A DNA stretch of 64,000 bases, from positions 4,216,001-4,280,000 of the forward strand of contig NZ_CP007215.2 in NCBI RefSeq assembly GCF_000300455.3, written 5' to 3'. The notes under the pieces were generated by a model, which had not been told where the DNA came from, did not search any database, and saw only the letters and a list, made by a program, of their open reading frames with translations. The position numbers were made by a program, and so were the translations under genes. The stretch comes from Kosakonia sacchari SP1 (lineage in GTDB: Bacteria > Pseudomonadota > Gammaproteobacteria > Enterobacterales > Enterobacteriaceae). Shown one piece after another: positions 41,999-53,762 of the stretch (within the stretch, counting starts at the first letter, position 1; the number at the start of each line of letters is the position of its first letter).

Positions 41999-42075
41999 TA
42001 ATAGAGCGAAGAGGCTGAAAATATTGGCTGGATGGCGGTAAAAAACGGGGAAAATGGCCTAAGGCGCGTGCCCGG

Positions 42076-42528
42076 TTAAACAGGTTTTACAAACAGCGCG
42101 CGCTCGGCTTCACGCCGCCTTGTCAGCCCGGCAAGCACTTTACCGCCCGCTTTGTTCCAGCGCAGAAACTGATCTGCCGCCTGCGCGTACTCCCCCTGGT
42201 TGAGCAGTTTAAGCAGTGTCGAACTCTGCAAATTGCCTGCGCCGAGGTTAAAGGTGAACGCTACCAGCGCATCAAACTGGTTCTGATTGAGATCCACCGT
42301 CACGGCTTTGTGTACCCCGCGCTCGGTCATTAACAGATCGGCGCGTAGCAGCGCTTCGGCCTCGGCTTCAGTAATCGGGTGGGAGAAGTTTTCATTCGGT
42401 AAAATCAAATGTCCGTAACCAATCGTCCATTTCCCGACGGCATCTTTGTATTTTTCCAGCCTAAGTCCTTCAAAAGATTTAATTAGCGCCAGGCCGCCAG
42501 CGCCTGTACTTTGCGGTTGATTCGCCAT
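42076..42528 (-). CDS. GH24 phage-type lysozyme (endolysin), copy 2
   Basis: A 150-residue muramidase with the same triad as copy 1 (Glu20, Asp29, Thr35) and the same MANQP start. The two copies differ mainly in the central helix and the C-terminal end (ALFVKPV here). The ATG at 42528 has GGAG 8 nt upstream; longer frames run into the ahr promoter. No signal peptide. It starts the cluster, 135 bp before the DUF2589 gene. Confidence 0.88.
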   Translation of the reverse strand: MANQPQSTGAGGLALIKSFEGLRLEKYKDAVGKWTIGYGHLILPNENFSHPITEAEAEALLRADLLMTERGVHKAVTVDLNQNQFDALVAFTFNLGAGNLQSSTLLKLLNQGEYAQAADQFLRWNKAGGKVLAGLTRRREAERALFVKPV

Positions 42529-42765
42529 GGTGGTTGCTCCTGGTTTGAGGTGGATACTGCACCTTTTGAGGATGGTTCGGACACATCGTGTTGCAAAGTC
42601 ACCGCGCCAAAATAGCCGTATGGAAAATCCGAAAATAGCGGCCTGCGGCGCGCCATAGACCGCCATACATTAACGAAACGGGCGGTATGCACATGCACAG
42701 GCTGCCGCAGAGCGTGCAGATGCCCTACACTTCATGCGACTCCCTCTGAATCAAAGGAATCCGTT

Positions 42766-43785
42766 ATGAGCATCATTAAAAGCTACGCCGCACCGCAGGC
42801 TGGTGCCGCGCTCGAATTGCAGGAATACGACGCTGGCCCGCTGGCGGCGGAAGATGTGGAAGTACAGGTGGATTACTGCGGGATCTGCCATTCGGATCTC
42901 TCCATGATCGATAACGAATGGGGTTTCTCCCAGTATCCGCTGGTCGCCGGGCATGAAGTGATTGGCCGCGTGGTGGATCTGGGCAGCGCGGCACAAAACA
43001 AAGGGCTGAAAATCGGCCAACGTGTGGGCATCGGCTGGACAGCGCGCAGCTGTGGTCATTGTGATGCCTGTATTGATGGCAACCAGATCAACTGCCAGCA
43101 AGGTGCGGTACCAACCATTCTCAATCGCGGTGGCTTTGCCGATAAACTGCGCGCCGACTGGCAATGGGTGATCCCGCTGCCGGACAGCATTGATATCGAA
43201 ACCGCCGGCCCGCTGCTCTGCGGCGGCATTACCGTGTTTAAACCGCTGCTGATGCACAACATCACCGCCACCAGCCGCGTTGGCGTGATCGGTATCGGTG
43301 GGCTGGGCCATATCGCCATTAAACTGCTGCACGCGATGGGCTGCGAAGTAACGGCGTTTAGCTCGAACCCGGCGAAAGAGGCAGAAGTGCGCATTATGGG
43401 TGCCGATTACGTGGTGAACAGCCGCGATGCGGATGCGCTGAAAGCCCTGGCGGGTCAGTACGATCTGATCATCAACACGGTAAATGTTGATCTGAACTGG
43501 CAGCCCTACTTTGAGGCGCTGACGCACGGCGGGCATTTCCACACCGTTGGTGCAGTGCTGAAACCGCTCGAAGTCCCGGCCTTTACGCTGATCGCAGGCG
43601 ATCGCAGCGTTTCCGGCTCCGCAACCGGCACACCGTATGAACTACGTAAGTTGATGAAGTTCGCCGGACGCGCGAAAGTGGCACCGACCACGGAAATGTT
43701 CCCGATGTCGCAGATTAACGAAGCGTTGCAGCACGTACGCGACGGCAAAGCCCGTTACCGCGTGGTGTTAAAAGCGGATTTCTGA
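42766..43785 (+). CDS. ahr: NADPH-dependent aldehyde reductase Ahr (YjgB)
   Basis: A 339-residue zinc alcohol dehydrogenase-family enzyme very close to E. coli Ahr. The catalytic zinc region [19 protein letters not shown] and the structural zinc loop [16 protein letters not shown] are complete; the Rossmann motif [12 protein letters not shown] binds NADP(H). It reduces many aldehydes to alcohols in the cytoplasm. In E. coli ahr lies beside leuX; here about 6 kb of other genes separates them. Confidence 0.95.
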   Translation: MSIIKSYAAPQAGAALELQEYDAGPLAAEDVEVQVDYCGICHSDLSMIDNEWGFSQYPLVAGHEVIGRVVDLGSAAQNKGLKIGQRVGIGWTARSCGHCDACIDGNQINCQQGAVPTILNRGGFADKLRADWQWVIPLPDSIDIETAGPLLCGGITVFKPLLMHNITATSRVGVIGIGGLGHIAIKLLHAMGCEVTAFSSNPAKEAEVRIMGADYVVNSRDADALKALAGQYDLIINTVNVDLNWQPYFEALTHGGHFHTVGAVLKPLEVPAFTLIAGDRSVSGSATGTPYELRKLMKFAGRAKVAPTTEMFPMSQINEALQHVRDGKARYRVVLKADF

Positions 43786-43793
43786 TGTGAAAA

Positions 43794-43823
43794 AGCCCGG
43801 CTATATTATTGCCGGGCTTTTTA
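43794..43823 (+). terminator. Terminator after ahr
   Basis: Stem AGCCCGGC (43794-43801) with GCCGGGCT (43811-43818), a 9-nt loop and a T-run. Confidence 0.9.
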
Positions 43824-43841
43824 TTGCGCTAACCCGTTTTG

Positions 43842-43970
43842 TTAACGCGAACAGCGCCAGAGTTTGGGTCGCCTTAATGTCTTTGGATTGACTTCCGACT
43901 GGCCTGGCGGGCAGATCGTACGGTTTTCGGTACACCCTTCAAACGCGAAATCAAAGCCGCTTTCCAGCAA
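43842..43970 (-). CDS. Possible small Cys-containing protein
   Basis: A 42-codon frame beginning with TTG just after the dihydroxyacetone kinase stop, encoding LESGFDFAFEGCTENRTI then CPPGQSEVNPKTLRRP and ending WRCSR. Three cysteines and a coherent composition make it look coding, but the start is TTG and no clear ribosome site was found. It may be a small protein or the decayed end of a larger one. Confidence 0.25.
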   Translation of the reverse strand: MLESGFDFAFEGCTENRTICPPGQSEVNPKTLRRPKLWRCSR

Positions 43971-43978
43971 GGCGGGTT

Positions 43979-45616
43979 TTACTTGCTAATAGCAGCAAAC
44001 ACTTCCGCAATCGCGACAGCCCCCGGATCGGTTACCCCGTCGAGATTTTCACTGTTCACATACGATGAGCGCCCGGCACCCGCTTTTTGCATCGATGCTG
44101 TGCTGGCCGCACCGCTTTTTGCAGCGGCAACGGCGGCATCCAGCCCGCTATCGCGCAGCGCTTCAAGCGCCGGTTGCAGCGCATCGATCAGCGTGCGATC
44201 GCCGAGATCCGCACCGCCATAATGTTTCATCTGCTTCAGCCCCAGCAGTAGCGCTTCCGGCAACGCCGTGCCGTTGTGTACGGACTGACCTGCGGCGGTG
44301 AAGAAAATCGACATCAGCACACCGCTGGAACCGCCCATCACCGTCGCCAGTCGCTCGCCAACCAGTTGCAGCAGTTGCGAAGTGTTGTTCAACGGCAGGG
44401 CATTTTGCTCCAGCAGACGTTTGATTTCCCGCGCCCCTTCAGCAAAGGTTGAACCAGTATCGCCATCGCCCACTTTCGCATCCAGCGCGTTTAGCCGGTT
44501 TTCAAGGTCAATCAATGTATCGACTGCTGTATTAACCAGCGCTTTCACCTGCGGGTTGTCGGAAGGCTCAATTTCAAGCCCGTCATACACCGCGCTGTGC
44601 GGCTGGGTTTTCATCGGCGCAAACGGCACCGGTTTCTGCCAGCCTACGGTCTGCACATCGGCGCAAATCGCCTGCTCGAAGGTGTCATTCAGGCGCAATA
44701 CGGACAGCGAAAACCCTTTCATATCCAGTGAACTAACAATTGATGCGGGACCAATCAGATAGGCAATTTGCTCTTTTAAGGCTGAATGCGCCAGTTCTTT
44801 GGTCAGCAGCGCCATTTCCAGCGCCGAGACGCCGCCGAGGTTGTTAATCAGCACCGCCACCCGATCGTTACCCACCGCCGCTTTTAGCGGTTTAACCAGC
44901 GTATCGATGAGCATCTTGCTGTTGTGCGTATCAACGGTGGTCGCGCCAGGTTCGCCGTGAATCCCCAGCCCCAGCTCGACTTTGCCGCGCTGAATGCGCC
45001 CCTCTTCGCTATCGCCGCCCGGCAGGTTGCAGCTCTCCATCGCCAGCCCGAGGCTGAAAACATTGTCGCAGGCCTGCTGAGCGATATCACGCACTTCACT
45101 TAGCGACTTTCCGTGCTCCGCAGCATGGCCCGCAATCTTATGCACCAGTGCCGTACCGGCGATGCCGCGCGGCTGCTTGTTGTCCGGCAGGGCGATGTCA
45201 TCTGCGACGATCACCATTTCCACCTTCAGCCCGTAGCGCTTGGCTTTCTCTGCCGCGAGGCCGAAGTTCAGCCGGTCGCCGGTGTAGTTCTTGACGATCA
45301 GCAGACAGCCGCGATCGCCAGTAACTGCCACAATCGCGTTCAGTACCGCATCCACGCTTGGCGAGGCGAATACATCACCGCAAACGGCGGCGGTGAGCAT
45401 CCCTTTGCCAACGAACCCGGCGTGCGCCGGTTCATGCCCGGAACCGCCGCCGGAAATCACCGCTACGCGGCTTTTATCCCAGTCGGCGCGGGCCACAATG
45501 CGAATAGCGGGATCGATATCGAGTCGAACGAGGTTGCCGTGTGGTGCAGAAATTACCAAACCTTCAATGGCATCATTGACCAGCTGTTTGCGGTCATTGA
45601 AAAAGAATCTGGACAT
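43979..45616 (-). CDS. dhaK: ATP-dependent dihydroxyacetone kinase (DhaK-DhaL single chain)
   Basis: A 545-residue kinase. The N-terminal DhaK domain (to about 330) has GGGSGHEPAHAGFVG and the substrate-binding His region GLGIHGEPGA. The C-terminal DhaL domain binds ATP through LDAKVGDGDTGSTFAEG and GGSSGVLMSIFF. Fusion of K and L in one chain indicates the ATP-dependent Citrobacter type, not the PTS-dependent system. It phosphorylates dihydroxyacetone to DHAP. The ATG at 45616 with GGAA upstream gives the normal N-terminus MSRFFFNDRKQLVNDA. Confidence 0.92.
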   Translation of the reverse strand: MSRFFFNDRKQLVNDAIEGLVISAPHGNLVRLDIDPAIRIVARADWDKSRVAVISGGGSGHEPAHAGFVGKGMLTAAVCGDVFASPSVDAVLNAIVAVTGDRGCLLIVKNYTGDRLNFGLAAEKAKRYGLKVEMVIVADDIALPDNKQPRGIAGTALVHKIAGHAAEHGKSLSEVRDIAQQACDNVFSLGLAMESCNLPGGDSEEGRIQRGKVELGLGIHGEPGATTVDTHNSKMLIDTLVKPLKAAVGNDRVAVLINNLGGVSALEMALLTKELAHSALKEQIAYLIGPASIVSSLDMKGFSLSVLRLNDTFEQAICADVQTVGWQKPVPFAPMKTQPHSAVYDGLEIEPSDNPQVKALVNTAVDTLIDLENRLNALDAKVGDGDTGSTFAEGAREIKRLLEQNALPLNNTSQLLQLVGERLATVMGGSSGVLMSIFFTAAGQSVHNGTALPEALLLGLKQMKHYGGADLGDRTLIDALQPALEALRDSGLDAAVAAAKSGAASTASMQKAGAGRSSYVNSENLDGVTDPGAVAIAEVFAAISK

Positions 45617-45701
45617 AAGTTTCCAAAAAGTTGTGAATCGTTCCTCAAGCATAGCCCGCGCGGTGCGGGACGGGGTAAAGAACAGATTTTACTGAAGGGA
45701 T

Positions 45702-46184
45702 TTACGGCGCTTTGCGGCCAAAGTCTGTCGCGTAACCGCGCAGGTTGCGCAGCGTGTCGAGACGGTTGCCCAGCACAATAGCCCCGCTAATCGCCAGCAC
45801 CAGCAACGCAGCGTGCAAATACATGGCGGTATGCGAATCCATAAGGAAGAACCCGGCGAGGGCCGGAAGTGAAAAAGCGATCCACAGACTGCTCAGCGTG
45901 TTTTCCGCCACGCGAAAACGGGCGAGTACCCGGTCTGCCTGTGACTCTTGCGGCGAACCGCGCCGCACGGTACCGACCAGCTGCGCCAGCGCATCCGCTC
46001 GCTGGATCAGCCAACGCACCAGGCTCAGCGCAATAACGGCCACCAGCAGTTCAAGCACTAACACCGCGCAATCACTGAAGATGGAAAGCGCCCACTGCGC
46101 GCTTAGCATCGCCACGGTAACCAGCGCACTCAACAAGCAAGAGACGATCATGGCTGAAAGATGCGTTGCTGCGCGTATCAACAT
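45702..46184 (-). CDS. Inner-membrane protein of unknown function
   Basis: A 160-residue protein with four likely membrane helices (about 10-32, 36-58, 97-115, 121-140) joined by a charged loop (GTVRRGSPQESQADRVLARFR). AGGAG precedes the ATG. It lies between lptG and the kinase gene on the same strand. No family recognised. Confidence 0.65.
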   Translation of the reverse strand: MLIRAATHLSAMIVSCLLSALVTVAMLSAQWALSIFSDCAVLVLELLVAVIALSLVRWLIQRADALAQLVGTVRRGSPQESQADRVLARFRVAENTLSSLWIAFSLPALAGFFLMDSHTAMYLHAALLVLAISGAIVLGNRLDTLRNLRGYATDFGRKAP

Positions 46185-46200
46185 ACGGTGCTCCTTGCAG

Positions 46201-46229
46201 AAAAAAGAAGAGAGGCCTCAGCCTCTCTT
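46201..46229 (-). terminator. Terminator of lptFG
   Basis: On the minus strand, stem AAGAGAGGC/GCCTCTCTT (46229-46208) with loop TGAG, followed by a run of six T residues. Confidence 0.8.
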
Positions 46230-46241
46230 TTCAGGTATCAA

Positions 46242-47324
46242 CTAGCTTTTTCGCGTCATCAGCCACAGGCTAATCAAGAAAAAGCTGGCACTTGGCAACA
46301 ACGCACCAACCACCGGCGGTATGCCGTATACCAGTGTCAGCGGGCCGAAAATCTGATCCAGCACGTAGAAAACAAAGCCGAAACTGATGCCGGTGACAAC
46401 ACGTACGCCCATTGCCACACTACGCAATGGCCCGAAGATAAACGACAGCGCCATTAGCATCATCACCGCCACGGACAACGGCTGGAAGATTTTGCTCCAC
46501 ATATTGAGCTGGTAGCGCCCGGAATCCTGGCCGCTCGATTTGAGGTATTTCACATAATTGTGCAAACCGCTGATCGAGAGCGCGTCCGGGTCCAGCGCCA
46601 CCACACCGAGTTTATCCGGCGTCAGGTTCGTTTTCCACGTGCCGCTCACGGTTTGCGCGCCGGTAACCTGTTTCGGGTCCGTCAGGTTAGATTCATCAAC
46701 CTGCGACAGCCGCCAGAGTTTCTCCTGCGGATCGAACTTCGCCGACGCGGCATAGCGCACCGACTGCAAACGGCGCTCTTTATTGAAGGCATAAATGCTC
46801 ACGCCGCCGAGTTCATCGTCGCCTTTTACGCGCTCAATATAGATAAAGTTGTTACCGTCTTTCGCCCACAAACCTGATTGCGTGGAGAGCAGCGAGCCGC
46901 CATACATCGACTGCGCACGCTGGTTACGCGCCATTTGCTCACCCTGCGGCGCGACCCACTCGCCAATCGCCATGGTCAGCAGCACCAGCGGGATGGCCGT
47001 TTTCATTACCGACAACGCCACCTGCATGCGGGTATAGCCGGAAGCCTGCATAACCACCAGCTCACTGCGCTGCGCCAGCATGCCCAACCCTAACAGCGCG
47101 CCAAGCAGCGCCGCCATCGGGAAGAAGATCTGAATATCTTTCGGGATGCTGAGAATGGTGTACATCCCGGCACCCAACGCGTCATAGCTCCCCTGCCCGG
47201 CTTTTTTCAACTGATCGACAAACTTGATAATGCCGGAGAGCGACACCAGCATGAACAGCGTCATCATGATGGTGGTGAAAATGGTTTTACCGATATAGCG
47301 GTCAAGTACGCCAAAAGCCTGCAT
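46242..47324 (-). CDS. lptG: LPS export ABC transporter permease LptG
   Basis: A 360-residue inner-membrane subunit of the LptB2FG complex that extracts lipopolysaccharide from the inner membrane. It has the YjgP/YjgQ layout: three N-terminal helices, a periplasmic beta-jellyroll of about 180 residues and three C-terminal helices. MQAFGVLDRYIGKTIFTTI is the conserved start. Its ATG overlaps the lptF stop by 1 nt. Essential in E. coli. Confidence 0.95.
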   Translation of the reverse strand: MQAFGVLDRYIGKTIFTTIMMTLFMLVSLSGIIKFVDQLKKAGQGSYDALGAGMYTILSIPKDIQIFFPMAALLGALLGLGMLAQRSELVVMQASGYTRMQVALSVMKTAIPLVLLTMAIGEWVAPQGEQMARNQRAQSMYGGSLLSTQSGLWAKDGNNFIYIERVKGDDELGGVSIYAFNKERRLQSVRYAASAKFDPQEKLWRLSQVDESNLTDPKQVTGAQTVSGTWKTNLTPDKLGVVALDPDALSISGLHNYVKYLKSSGQDSGRYQLNMWSKIFQPLSVAVMMLMALSFIFGPLRSVAMGVRVVTGISFGFVFYVLDQIFGPLTLVYGIPPVVGALLPSASFFLISLWLMTRKS

Positions 47325-48424
47325 TATACCGCTCCTTTACGCATAAAACGGGTGCGAACCCGGCGCATTGGCACCGTATCCCACAAGTTCAGCACCACTG
47401 CCAGCGCTAAATAGGCCAGGTTTACCAGCCACATCCACACCAACGGATCGAGTTTGCCTTTCGCGCCGTTCGAGCGCAGCGTGGTTTGCAGCAGGAAGAA
47501 GACCAGATAAAGCAGCATGGCGGGAAGCATCGACAGGACACGGCCCTGACGCGGGTTGACCACACTCAGCGGCACCACCATCAGCGCCATCATCACCACT
47601 GTAAACACCAGCGTTAAGCGCCAGTGCAGCTCGGCGCGTGCGCGCGGCGTATCGGTTTTGAACAGCGTGCGCATGTCCATCTGCTCGGTATCCGACGGAT
47701 CGAGCGCCACCGCCTGGTGACCAATAATTGCCTGATAGTTCTGGAAATCGGTGATGCGGAAATCGCGCAGCATCGCGGTGCCTTCAAAGCGGGTACCGGT
47801 ATTGAGCGTCACCACCTGAGAGCCATCTTTATGCTGCGAGAGATGTCCGGAATCCGCTACGACGACTGATGGACGGGCGGAACCTTTGGTACGAATCTGC
47901 GCGAGGAAGACATTCTTGAAGTTTTTGCCCTCAACGCCTTCGATAAACAGCACCGAGTTGCCATCCGTCGCCTGCTGGAATTGTCCCTGCGCCAGCGCCG
48001 CCATGCCAGGGTTCGCTTTCGCGTCTGCGAGCACTTGATCTTGATGACGGGAAGACCACGGGCCAGCCCACATAACGTTGACCGCAGCGACAATGCCGGT
48101 GAACAACGCGAGGATCATCGCCGCTTTCACCAATACCGCGCGGCTTAGGCCGCAGGCGTGCATTACGGTGATTTCACTTTCTGTATAAAGTTTGCCCAGC
48201 GTCATCAACAGACCGAGGAACAGACTCAACGGCAGGATAAGCTGCGCCATTTCCGGCACGCCCAGCCCCAGCAGTGAGAGCACGAGGTTCGTCGGAATTT
48301 CGCCATCAGCGGCTGCGCCTAAAATCCTGACCAGTTTCTGACAAAAGAAAATCAGAAGCAGGATGAATAGGATCGCAAGCTGGCTTTTTAGCGTCTCCCG
48401 TACCAGATATCTTATGATTATCAC
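47324..48424 (-). CDS. lptF: LPS export ABC transporter permease LptF
   Basis: A 366-residue partner of LptG with the same six-helix plus periplasmic domain layout. MIIIRYLVRETLKSQLAILF and MWAGPWSSRHQDQVLA match E. coli LptF closely. The start codon is GTG. It is divergent from pepA, as in E. coli. Confidence 0.95.
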   Translation of the reverse strand: MIIIRYLVRETLKSQLAILFILLLIFFCQKLVRILGAAADGEIPTNLVLSLLGLGVPEMAQLILPLSLFLGLLMTLGKLYTESEITVMHACGLSRAVLVKAAMILALFTGIVAAVNVMWAGPWSSRHQDQVLADAKANPGMAALAQGQFQQATDGNSVLFIEGVEGKNFKNVFLAQIRTKGSARPSVVVADSGHLSQHKDGSQVVTLNTGTRFEGTAMLRDFRITDFQNYQAIIGHQAVALDPSDTEQMDMRTLFKTDTPRARAELHWRLTLVFTVVMMALMVVPLSVVNPRQGRVLSMLPAMLLYLVFFLLQTTLRSNGAKGKLDPLVWMWLVNLAYLALAVVLNLWDTVPMRRVRTRFMRKGAV

Positions 48425-48688
48425 TTTAAATACGCCCGTAAAAACCAGTATTTTTGCTGGAAAATAGCTTGTTTCATGGCTTAAACGTCATTTATTCTCT
48501 TGAGTCGTCGAAATGATCGCTAAGATTAATATACTCAGCGGATACGTGCGTAAGACCCGATTCTGACGTGCCGAAACCGAAGTAACATTAAGATTAACAC
48601 GAAGTCACCGCAACAGCGGACACGAGTTACGAAAGCTTGCAATTCTATCCGTAGCCGCCGCCGTTGTCTTTAAGATTCAGGAGCGTAG

Positions 48689-50203
<1,515 letters not shown>

Positions 50204-50207
50204 GCGT

Positions 50208-50245
50208 CGTCAAGGCCGGATAGCGCTGCGCTTATCCGGCTTGTA
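50208..50245. repeat. REP-like element after pepA
   Basis: GGCCGGATAGCGCTGCGCTT followed by ATCCGGC forms an imperfect stem typical of enterobacterial REP sequences between genes. Confidence 0.65.
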
Positions 50246-50369
50246 ACCTCGCGCAATATGAACGCTATCTCCCGCGGATTTCGCATTGCATCGCGGCGAC
50301 AGCCCAATAAAGAGGCAGCGTGAAAGACGACGGCTATAGCGTTTAAATCCTCAACCAAAAGCCCCATAT

Positions 50370-50813
50370 ATGAAAAATGCAACGTTCTACCTTCTGGACA
50401 ATGACAACGCCGCTGATGGCTTAAACGCCGTCGAACAACTGGTGTGTGAAATTGCCGCAGAACGTTGGCGTAACGGTAAACGCGTGCTGATTGCCTGTGC
50501 CGATGAGCAGCAAGCAATTCGACTGGATGAAGCGCTGTGGGCGCGCCCGGCGGAGAGCTTTGTCCCGCACAACCTGGCAGGTGAAGGACCACGCGGCGGT
50601 GCGCCAGTGGAGCTGGCCTGGCCCCAAAAACGCAACAGCAGCCCGCGCGATATTTTGATCAGCCTGCGCGCGGAATTTGCAGATTTTGCCACCGCTTTCA
50701 CAGAAGTGATAGACTTCGTTCCTCACGAAGATTCTCTGAAACAACTGGCGCGCGAACGCTATAAAGCGTACCGCATGGCTGGTTTCAACCTGAACACGGC
50801 AACCTGGAAATAA
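50370..50813 (+). CDS. holC: DNA polymerase III chi subunit
   Basis: A 147-residue clamp-loader accessory protein that links the replisome to [16 protein letters not shown] and the central [26 protein letters not shown] are the conserved HolC features. Its stop overlaps the valS start by 1 nt (TAATG), as in E. coli. Confidence 0.93.
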   Translation: MKNATFYLLDNDNAADGLNAVEQLVCEIAAERWRNGKRVLIACADEQQAIRLDEALWARPAESFVPHNLAGEGPRGGAPVELAWPQKRNSSPRDILISLRAEFADFATAFTEVIDFVPHEDSLKQLARERYKAYRMAGFNLNTATWK

Positions 50814-53668
50814 TGGAAAAGACATACAACCCCAAAGATATCGAACAGCCGCTGTACGAGCAGTGGGAAAAGCAGGGCTATTTCAAACCGAACGGTGATG
50901 AAAGCCAGGAAAGCTTCTGCATCATGATCCCGCCGCCGAACGTCACCGGCAGTTTGCATATGGGCCACGCCTTCCAGCAGACCATCATGGATACCATGAT
51001 CCGTTACCAGCGCATGCAGGGCAAAAACACCCTGTGGCAGGTCGGTACCGACCACGCCGGTATCGCGACCCAGATGGTGGTGGAGCGTAAAATTGCCGCG
51101 GAAGAAGGTAAAACCCGCCACGACTACGGCCGTGACGCCTTTATCGAAAAAATCTGGCAGTGGAAGGCAGAATCGGGCGGCACCATCACCAACCAGATGC
51201 GCCGTCTCGGCAACTCCGTGGACTGGGAGCGCGAGCGCTTCACCATGGACGAAGGCCTTTCTAACGCCGTAAAAGAAGTGTTCGTCCGCCTGTATAAAGA
51301 AGACCTGATTTACCGTGGCAAACGCCTGGTGAACTGGGACCCGAAACTGCGCACGGCGATTTCCGATCTGGAAGTGGAAAACCGCGAGTCGAAAGGCTCA
51401 ATGTGGCATATCCGCTACCCGCTGGCCGACGGCGCGAAAACCGCCGACGGTAAAGATTACCTGGTGGTTGCCACCACGCGCCCGGAAACCCTGCTCGGTG
51501 ATACCGGCGTGGCGGTGAACCCGGAAGATCCGCGCTACAAAGATCTGATTGGTAAATTCGTGGTACTGCCGCTGGTCAACCGCCGCATTCCGATTGTCGG
51601 CGACGAACACGCCGACATGGAAAAAGGCACCGGCTGCGTGAAAATCACCCCGGCGCATGACTTTAACGACTATGAAGTCGGCCGTCGCCACAAGCTGCCA
51701 ATGATCAACATCCTGACTTTTGACGGTGATATCCGTGAAAGCGCACAGGTGTACGACACCAACGGCAACGAATCCGATGTTTACCCGGCGGATATCCCGG
51801 CTGAGTTCCAGAAGCTGGAGCGTTTTGCCGCGCGTAAAGCAATTGTCGCGGCGGTGGACGGACTTGGCCTGCTGGAAGAGATCAAACCGCACGACCTGAC
51901 CGTTCCGTACGGCGATCGCGGCGGCGTGGTTATCGAACCGATGCTCACCGACCAGTGGTACGTTCGCGCCGATGTGCTGGCGAAACCAGCGGTGGAAGCC
52001 GTGGAAAACGGCGACATCCAGTTTGTGCCGAAACAGTACGAAAACATGTATTTCTCCTGGATGCGCGATATTCAGGACTGGTGTATCTCCCGCCAGTTGT
52101 GGTGGGGCCACCGCATTCCGGCGTGGTACGACAACGAAGGCAACGTGTATGTTGGCCGTAACGAAGACGAAGTGCGCCAGGAAAACAATCTGGCCGCCGA
52201 TGTCGCCCTGCGCCAGGACGACGACGTGCTGGATACCTGGTTCTCCTCCGCGCTGTGGACCTTCTCGACCCTCGGCTGGCCGGAAAACACCGACGCGCTG
52301 CGCCAGTTCCACCCGACCAGCGTGATGGTTTCCGGCTTCGACATTATCTTCTTCTGGATTGCGCGCATGATCATGATGACCATGCACTTCATCAAAGATG
52401 AAGATGGCAAGCCACAGGTGCCGTTTAAAACCGTCTATATGACCGGTCTTATCCGCGATGACGAAGGCCAGAAGATGTCCAAATCCAAGGGCAACGTGAT
52501 TGACCCGCTGGATATGGTTGACGGTATTTCGCTGGCGGATCTGCTGGAAAAACGCACCGGCAACATGATGCAGCCGCAGCTGGCGGAGAAAATCCGCAAG
52601 CGCACCGAAAAACAGTTTCCGGACGGCATTGAACCACACGGCACCGACGCCCTGCGCTTCACCCTCGCGGCGCTGGCCTCGACCGGTCGCGACATCAACT
52701 GGGATATGAAACGCCTGGAAGGTTACCGTAACTTCTGTAACAAGCTGTGGAATGCCAGCCGTTTTGTGCTGATGAACACCGAAGATCAGGATTGCGGCTT
52801 CAACGGCGGCGAAATGGTGCTGTCGCTGGCAGACCGCTGGATCCTGGCGGAATTCAACCAGACCATCAAAGCGTACCGTGACGCGCTGGATAACTTCCGC
52901 TTCGATATCGCGGCGGGCATTCTGTATGAGTTCACCTGGAACCAGTTCTGTGACTGGTATCTGGAGCTGACCAAACCGGTCATGAATGGGGCTTCTGAAG
53001 CGGAACTGCGCGGTACCCGCAACACGCTGGTGACCGTGCTGGAAGGTCTGCTGCGCCTTGCGCATCCGATCATTCCGTTTATCACCGAAACCATCTGGCA
53101 GCGCGTGAAAGTGCTGAAAGGCATTACCGCCGACACCATCATGTTGCAGCCGTTCCCGCAGTATGACGCAGCGCAGGTGGATGAGAAAGCGCTGGCAGAT
53201 ACCGAGTGGCTGAAGCAGGCGATCATCGCGGTACGTAACATTCGTGCCGAAATGAACATCGCGCCGGGTAAACCGCTGGAGCTGCTGCTGCGTAGCGCGA
53301 GCGAGGACGCGAAGCGTCGTGTGAACGACAACCTGAGCTTCCTGCAAACGCTGGCGCGTCTGGAAAGCATCACCATTCTGCCTGCCGACGATAAAGGCCC
53401 GGTTTCGGTAACCAAAATCGTCGATGGCGCAGAGCTGCTGATCCCGATGCTGGGTCTTATCGACAAAGATGCCGAGCTGGCGCGTCTGGCGAAAGAAGTG
53501 GCGAAAGTTGAGCAGGAAATTGGCCGCATCGAAAGCAAACTGGGCAACGAAGGCTTCGTGGCGCGCGCGCCGGAAGCGGTAATTGCCAAAGAGCGCGAGA
53601 AGCTGGATGGCTATGCGGAAGCGAAAGCGAAGCTGATTGAGCAGCAGGCGGTTATCGCCGCGCTGTAA
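50813..53668 (+). CDS. valS: Valyl-tRNA synthetase
   Basis: A 951-residue class I synthetase. The HIGH motif appears as HMGH in [12 protein letters not shown] near residue 45 and KMSKS near residue 554. Between them lies the CP1 editing domain with [12 protein letters not shown], which removes misacylated threonine. A C-terminal coiled coil ([21 protein letters not shown]) completes the protein. Confidence 0.97.
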   Translation: MEKTYNPKDIEQPLYEQWEKQGYFKPNGDESQESFCIMIPPPNVTGSLHMGHAFQQTIMDTMIRYQRMQGKNTLWQVGTDHAGIATQMVVERKIAAEEGKTRHDYGRDAFIEKIWQWKAESGGTITNQMRRLGNSVDWERERFTMDEGLSNAVKEVFVRLYKEDLIYRGKRLVNWDPKLRTAISDLEVENRESKGSMWHIRYPLADGAKTADGKDYLVVATTRPETLLGDTGVAVNPEDPRYKDLIGKFVVLPLVNRRIPIVGDEHADMEKGTGCVKITPAHDFNDYEVGRRHKLPMINILTFDGDIRESAQVYDTNGNESDVYPADIPAEFQKLERFAARKAIVAAVDGLGLLEEIKPHDLTVPYGDRGGVVIEPMLTDQWYVRADVLAKPAVEAVENGDIQFVPKQYENMYFSWMRDIQDWCISRQLWWGHRIPAWYDNEGNVYVGRNEDEVRQENNLAADVALRQDDDVLDTWFSSALWTFSTLGWPENTDALRQFHPTSVMVSGFDIIFFWIARMIMMTMHFIKDEDGKPQVPFKTVYMTGLIRDDEGQKMSKSKGNVIDPLDMVDGISLADLLEKRTGNMMQPQLAEKIRKRTEKQFPDGIEPHGTDALRFTLAALASTGRDINWDMKRLEGYRNFCNKLWNASRFVLMNTEDQDCGFNGGEMVLSLADRWILAEFNQTIKAYRDALDNFRFDIAAGILYEFTWNQFCDWYLELTKPVMNGASEAELRGTRNTLVTVLEGLLRLAHPIIPFITETIWQRVKVLKGITADTIMLQPFPQYDAAQVDEKALADTEWLKQAIIAVRNIRAEMNIAPGKPLELLLRSASEDAKRRVNDNLSFLQTLARLESITILPADDKGPVSVTKIVDGAELLIPMLGLIDKDAELARLAKEVAKVEQEIGRIESKLGNEGFVARAPEAVIAKEREKLDGYAEAKAKLIEQQAVIAAL

Positions 53669-53686
53669 TCATCGCGCAGAAGAAAA

Positions 53687-53714
53687 AGCCGGGCAACGTT
53701 GCCCGGCTTTTTTA
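53687..53714 (+). terminator. Terminator after valS
   Basis: A near-perfect stem AGCCGGGCAA/TTGCCCGGCT (53687-53708) followed by a T-run. A REP-like sequence (CCAGATAAGGCGTC...CATCCGGC) follows at about 53722-53750. Confidence 0.9.
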
Positions 53715-53762
53715 TTTTCTGGCCAGATAAGGCGTCACCGCCATCCGGCAAATTGCCCCTGA

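Noticed and set aside
38060-42528. Complete prophage
   Set aside because: Only lysis-type genes occur. There are no structural, replication, repressor or integrase genes, and secreted RNases and DUF2589 proteins are not usual lysis-cassette members.
51398-53347. Long 649-residue minus-strand frame inside valS
   Set aside because: It is the antisense shadow of a highly biased GC3-rich housekeeping gene, with His/Arg/Val-rich low-information sequence.
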